From Candidatus Doudnabacteria bacterium (GTDB lineage Bacteria; Patescibacteriota; Doudnabacteria; UBA920; O2-02-FULL-48-8): DNA of 36,822 bases. The DNA lies in assembly GCA_019659055.1 (NCBI GenBank), contig JAIFWV010000004.1, forward strand, positions 1 through 36,822, in the 5' to 3' direction. Position 1 is the first letter of the stretch, and every line of letters starts with the position of its first letter. The notes beneath the pieces are model-generated. The model was not told the DNA's origin. It saw only the letters and a program-made list of their open reading frames with translations, and made no database searches. The position numbers and the translations under genes were made by a program. Positions 35,552 to 36,822 of this stretch are shown here, in pieces.

Positions 35552-36613
35552 CTTTTGTAATACTGGATAATGTTCGTAAACTATCCGCTCGACGTCGGCT
35601 GAGGTTTCGGCTTCCATCAACTGCATGCGAAGCTCCTTGGCGCCGTCGAAACCGTTGACATAAGCTTTGTAGTGCTTCTTCATGACTTCGAAGTTTTTCC
35701 CGCCGAAGGCGGGTCCGCCTTTGGCGGAGATCCCACAATACATTTTCTCAAAGAGCCTGGTGTGTTCGAGCATGGCCCGCATCCGTTCGGAGATGGAAAT
35801 AATTTGCTTACTGCGATTAAACAGCCATGGGTTGCCAAAGATCCCTCGGCCGATCATCACGCCATCACAGCCGGTCTCGGCCACTTTGGCCTCAGCCTCA
35901 GCCAGAGTCATGACATCGCCATTGCCCAAAATAAGTGGTCTGGTTTCCATCTCGACCGGAGGGAGAGATCCCGGTGTTAAATACCGAGACTTCTCGCTAA
36001 CGCTCGAAGTGGTTCTGTGATTATTCACGATTCCCATAATCTCAGGCATCAGTTCCCAATGCGCCGGAACCTTAGACATTTCCTTCACAGTCCTAAGGTG
36101 TACCGTAATTGCGGCCAGATCGGCCTTGAGCAATGCCGGAATCCAAGTTTCGATCTCAACTTTGTTACAGCCAATCCGCGTCTTCACAGACACAGGCAAG
36201 TGTGGCGCCCCACGTTTGGTCGCGACGATAATCTCTTGAGCGAGTTTGGGATCTTTGATCGTGGCCCCGCCGGCTCCCTGCTTCATGACCGCCCGATCCG
36301 GACAGCCCATGTTGATATCAATGCCGTCGAATCCCATTTCCGCAAGCATTTTGGCAACCGCTTCAAATTTTTCCGGGTCACTGCCAAAAATCTGGGCCAC
36401 AATCGGGCGTTCGGCTTCCGAGTAGCGAAGATCGACGAGAAGTTTTTCTCGGCCCGCCGAAAGCAAACCATCCACCGAGACAAATTCGGTCCACATAATA
36501 TCAGGTTTACCGTAACGCGCGATAATATTTCGAAAAGCCGCATCCGTAACATTGGCCATAGGTGCGAGTGCAAGTATCGGCTTCTTTGGTTTATCCCAAA
36601 ATCCTCTGTTCAT
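35540..36613 (-). CDS. dus: tRNA-dihydrouridine synthase (DusB-like) with in-frame insertions
   Basis: LALAPMANVTDAAFRNII, GFDGIDINMGCPDRAVMKQGAG, VSVKTRIG, ILGNGDVMTLAEAEAKVAETGCDGVMIGRGIFGNPWLF. Confidence 0.93.
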   Translation of the reverse strand: MNRGFWDKPKKPILALAPMANVTDAAFRNIIARYGKPDIMWTEFVSVDGLLSAGREKLLVDLRYSEAERPIVAQIFGSDPEKFEAVAKMLAEMGFDGIDINMGCPDRAVMKQGAGGATIKDPKLAQEIIVATKRGAPHLPVSVKTRIGCNKVEIETWIPALLKADLAAITVHLRTVKEMSKVPAHWELMPEIMGIVNNHRTTSSVSEKSRYLTPGSLPPVEMETRPLILGNGDVMTLAEAEAKVAETGCDGVMIGRGIFGNPWLFNRSKQIISISERMRAMLEHTRLFEKMYCGISAKGGPAFGGKNFEVMKKHYKAYVNGFDGAKELRMQLMEAETSADVERIVYEHYPVLQKNPA

Positions 36614-36648
36614 AGAGCACTATTCTAACAAATTCAGGCAAAATAAAA

Positions 36649-36749
36649 AAGGTACCATTTCGAGTGAAACGAGAAATCCCTTTTATGAGGGATCCCTCAC
36701 TGTGTTCGGGATGGAACCCTTCGCATTTTTTGCCTTACGGAGTCACCTT
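36649..36749 (-). rRNA. Probable 5S rRNA (short/divergent)
   Basis: Minus RNA AAGGUGACUCCGUAAGG...GGUUCCAUCCCGAACACAGUGAGGGAUCC...GAAAUGGUACCUU; CCAUCCCGAACACAG is the 5S loop C signature at the expected distance from the 5' end; ends pair AAGGU/ACCUU; T-tract follows. Confidence 0.6.
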
Positions 36750-36822
36750 GTTGCTGCCGAGAGCCGCTGCCAAAAAAGTAACATACAAAAATACACGGAT
36801 TAATAAATAAGATCCTTCGCTC

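Noticed and set aside
35996-36020. Possible target-site duplication CCACTT flanking the dus insertion
   Set aside because: Six bases only and spaced 74 nt, not a multiple of 3; not convincing as a TSD.
1-36822. CRISPR arrays, integrases, transposases, toxin-antitoxin or defence operons
   Set aside because: No regularly spaced direct repeats and no recognisable proteins of these classes in the translated ORFs.

Overview
The window reads as a compact bacterial chromosome segment, probably CPR/Patescibacteria-like (inference from gene style, not tested). Almost everything is on the minus strand from 1 to about 24.6 kb; the plus strand dominates from 24.7 to 34.6 kb. Recognisable core genes are comEC, hisS, nrdJ/nrdR, ftsA/ftsZ, yqeY, rpsU, lepB, der, pth, dprA, topA, dus, a tRNA-Val(CAC) and a probable 5S rRNA at the right edge. 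Four areas stand out. (1) A possible cobalamin acquire/activate/use neighbourhood: a DUF6580-like membrane protein, a transcobalamin-C-terminal-like DUF4430 protein, a cob(I)alamin adenosyltransferase and a B12-dependent class II RNR with NrdR. The nrdR-nrdJ promoter has three NrdR-box-like sites, one of them between the -35 and -10. (2) A 10.5-19.1 kb island of partial pyrimidine (PyrC, D, E, F) and purine (PurB, E, C) genes. Its units are separated by fused terminator/promoter modules, and a long dyad is shared upstream of pyrF and pyrD. (3) A minus-strand RNA or leader at 29.28-29.52 kb with a strong promoter, a terminator and mutually exclusive pairing segments, upstream of three orphan small genes. 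(4) A GIY-YIG nuclease gene tightly bracketed by palindromic repeats, and palindromic sequence read in frame inside dus. Two genes look disrupted: a cyclophilin (in-frame TAG) and pyrD (1-nt frameshift). A second HisRS-like protein appears to have lost catalytic motifs. No searches or folding programs could be run; family calls are from motif recognition.
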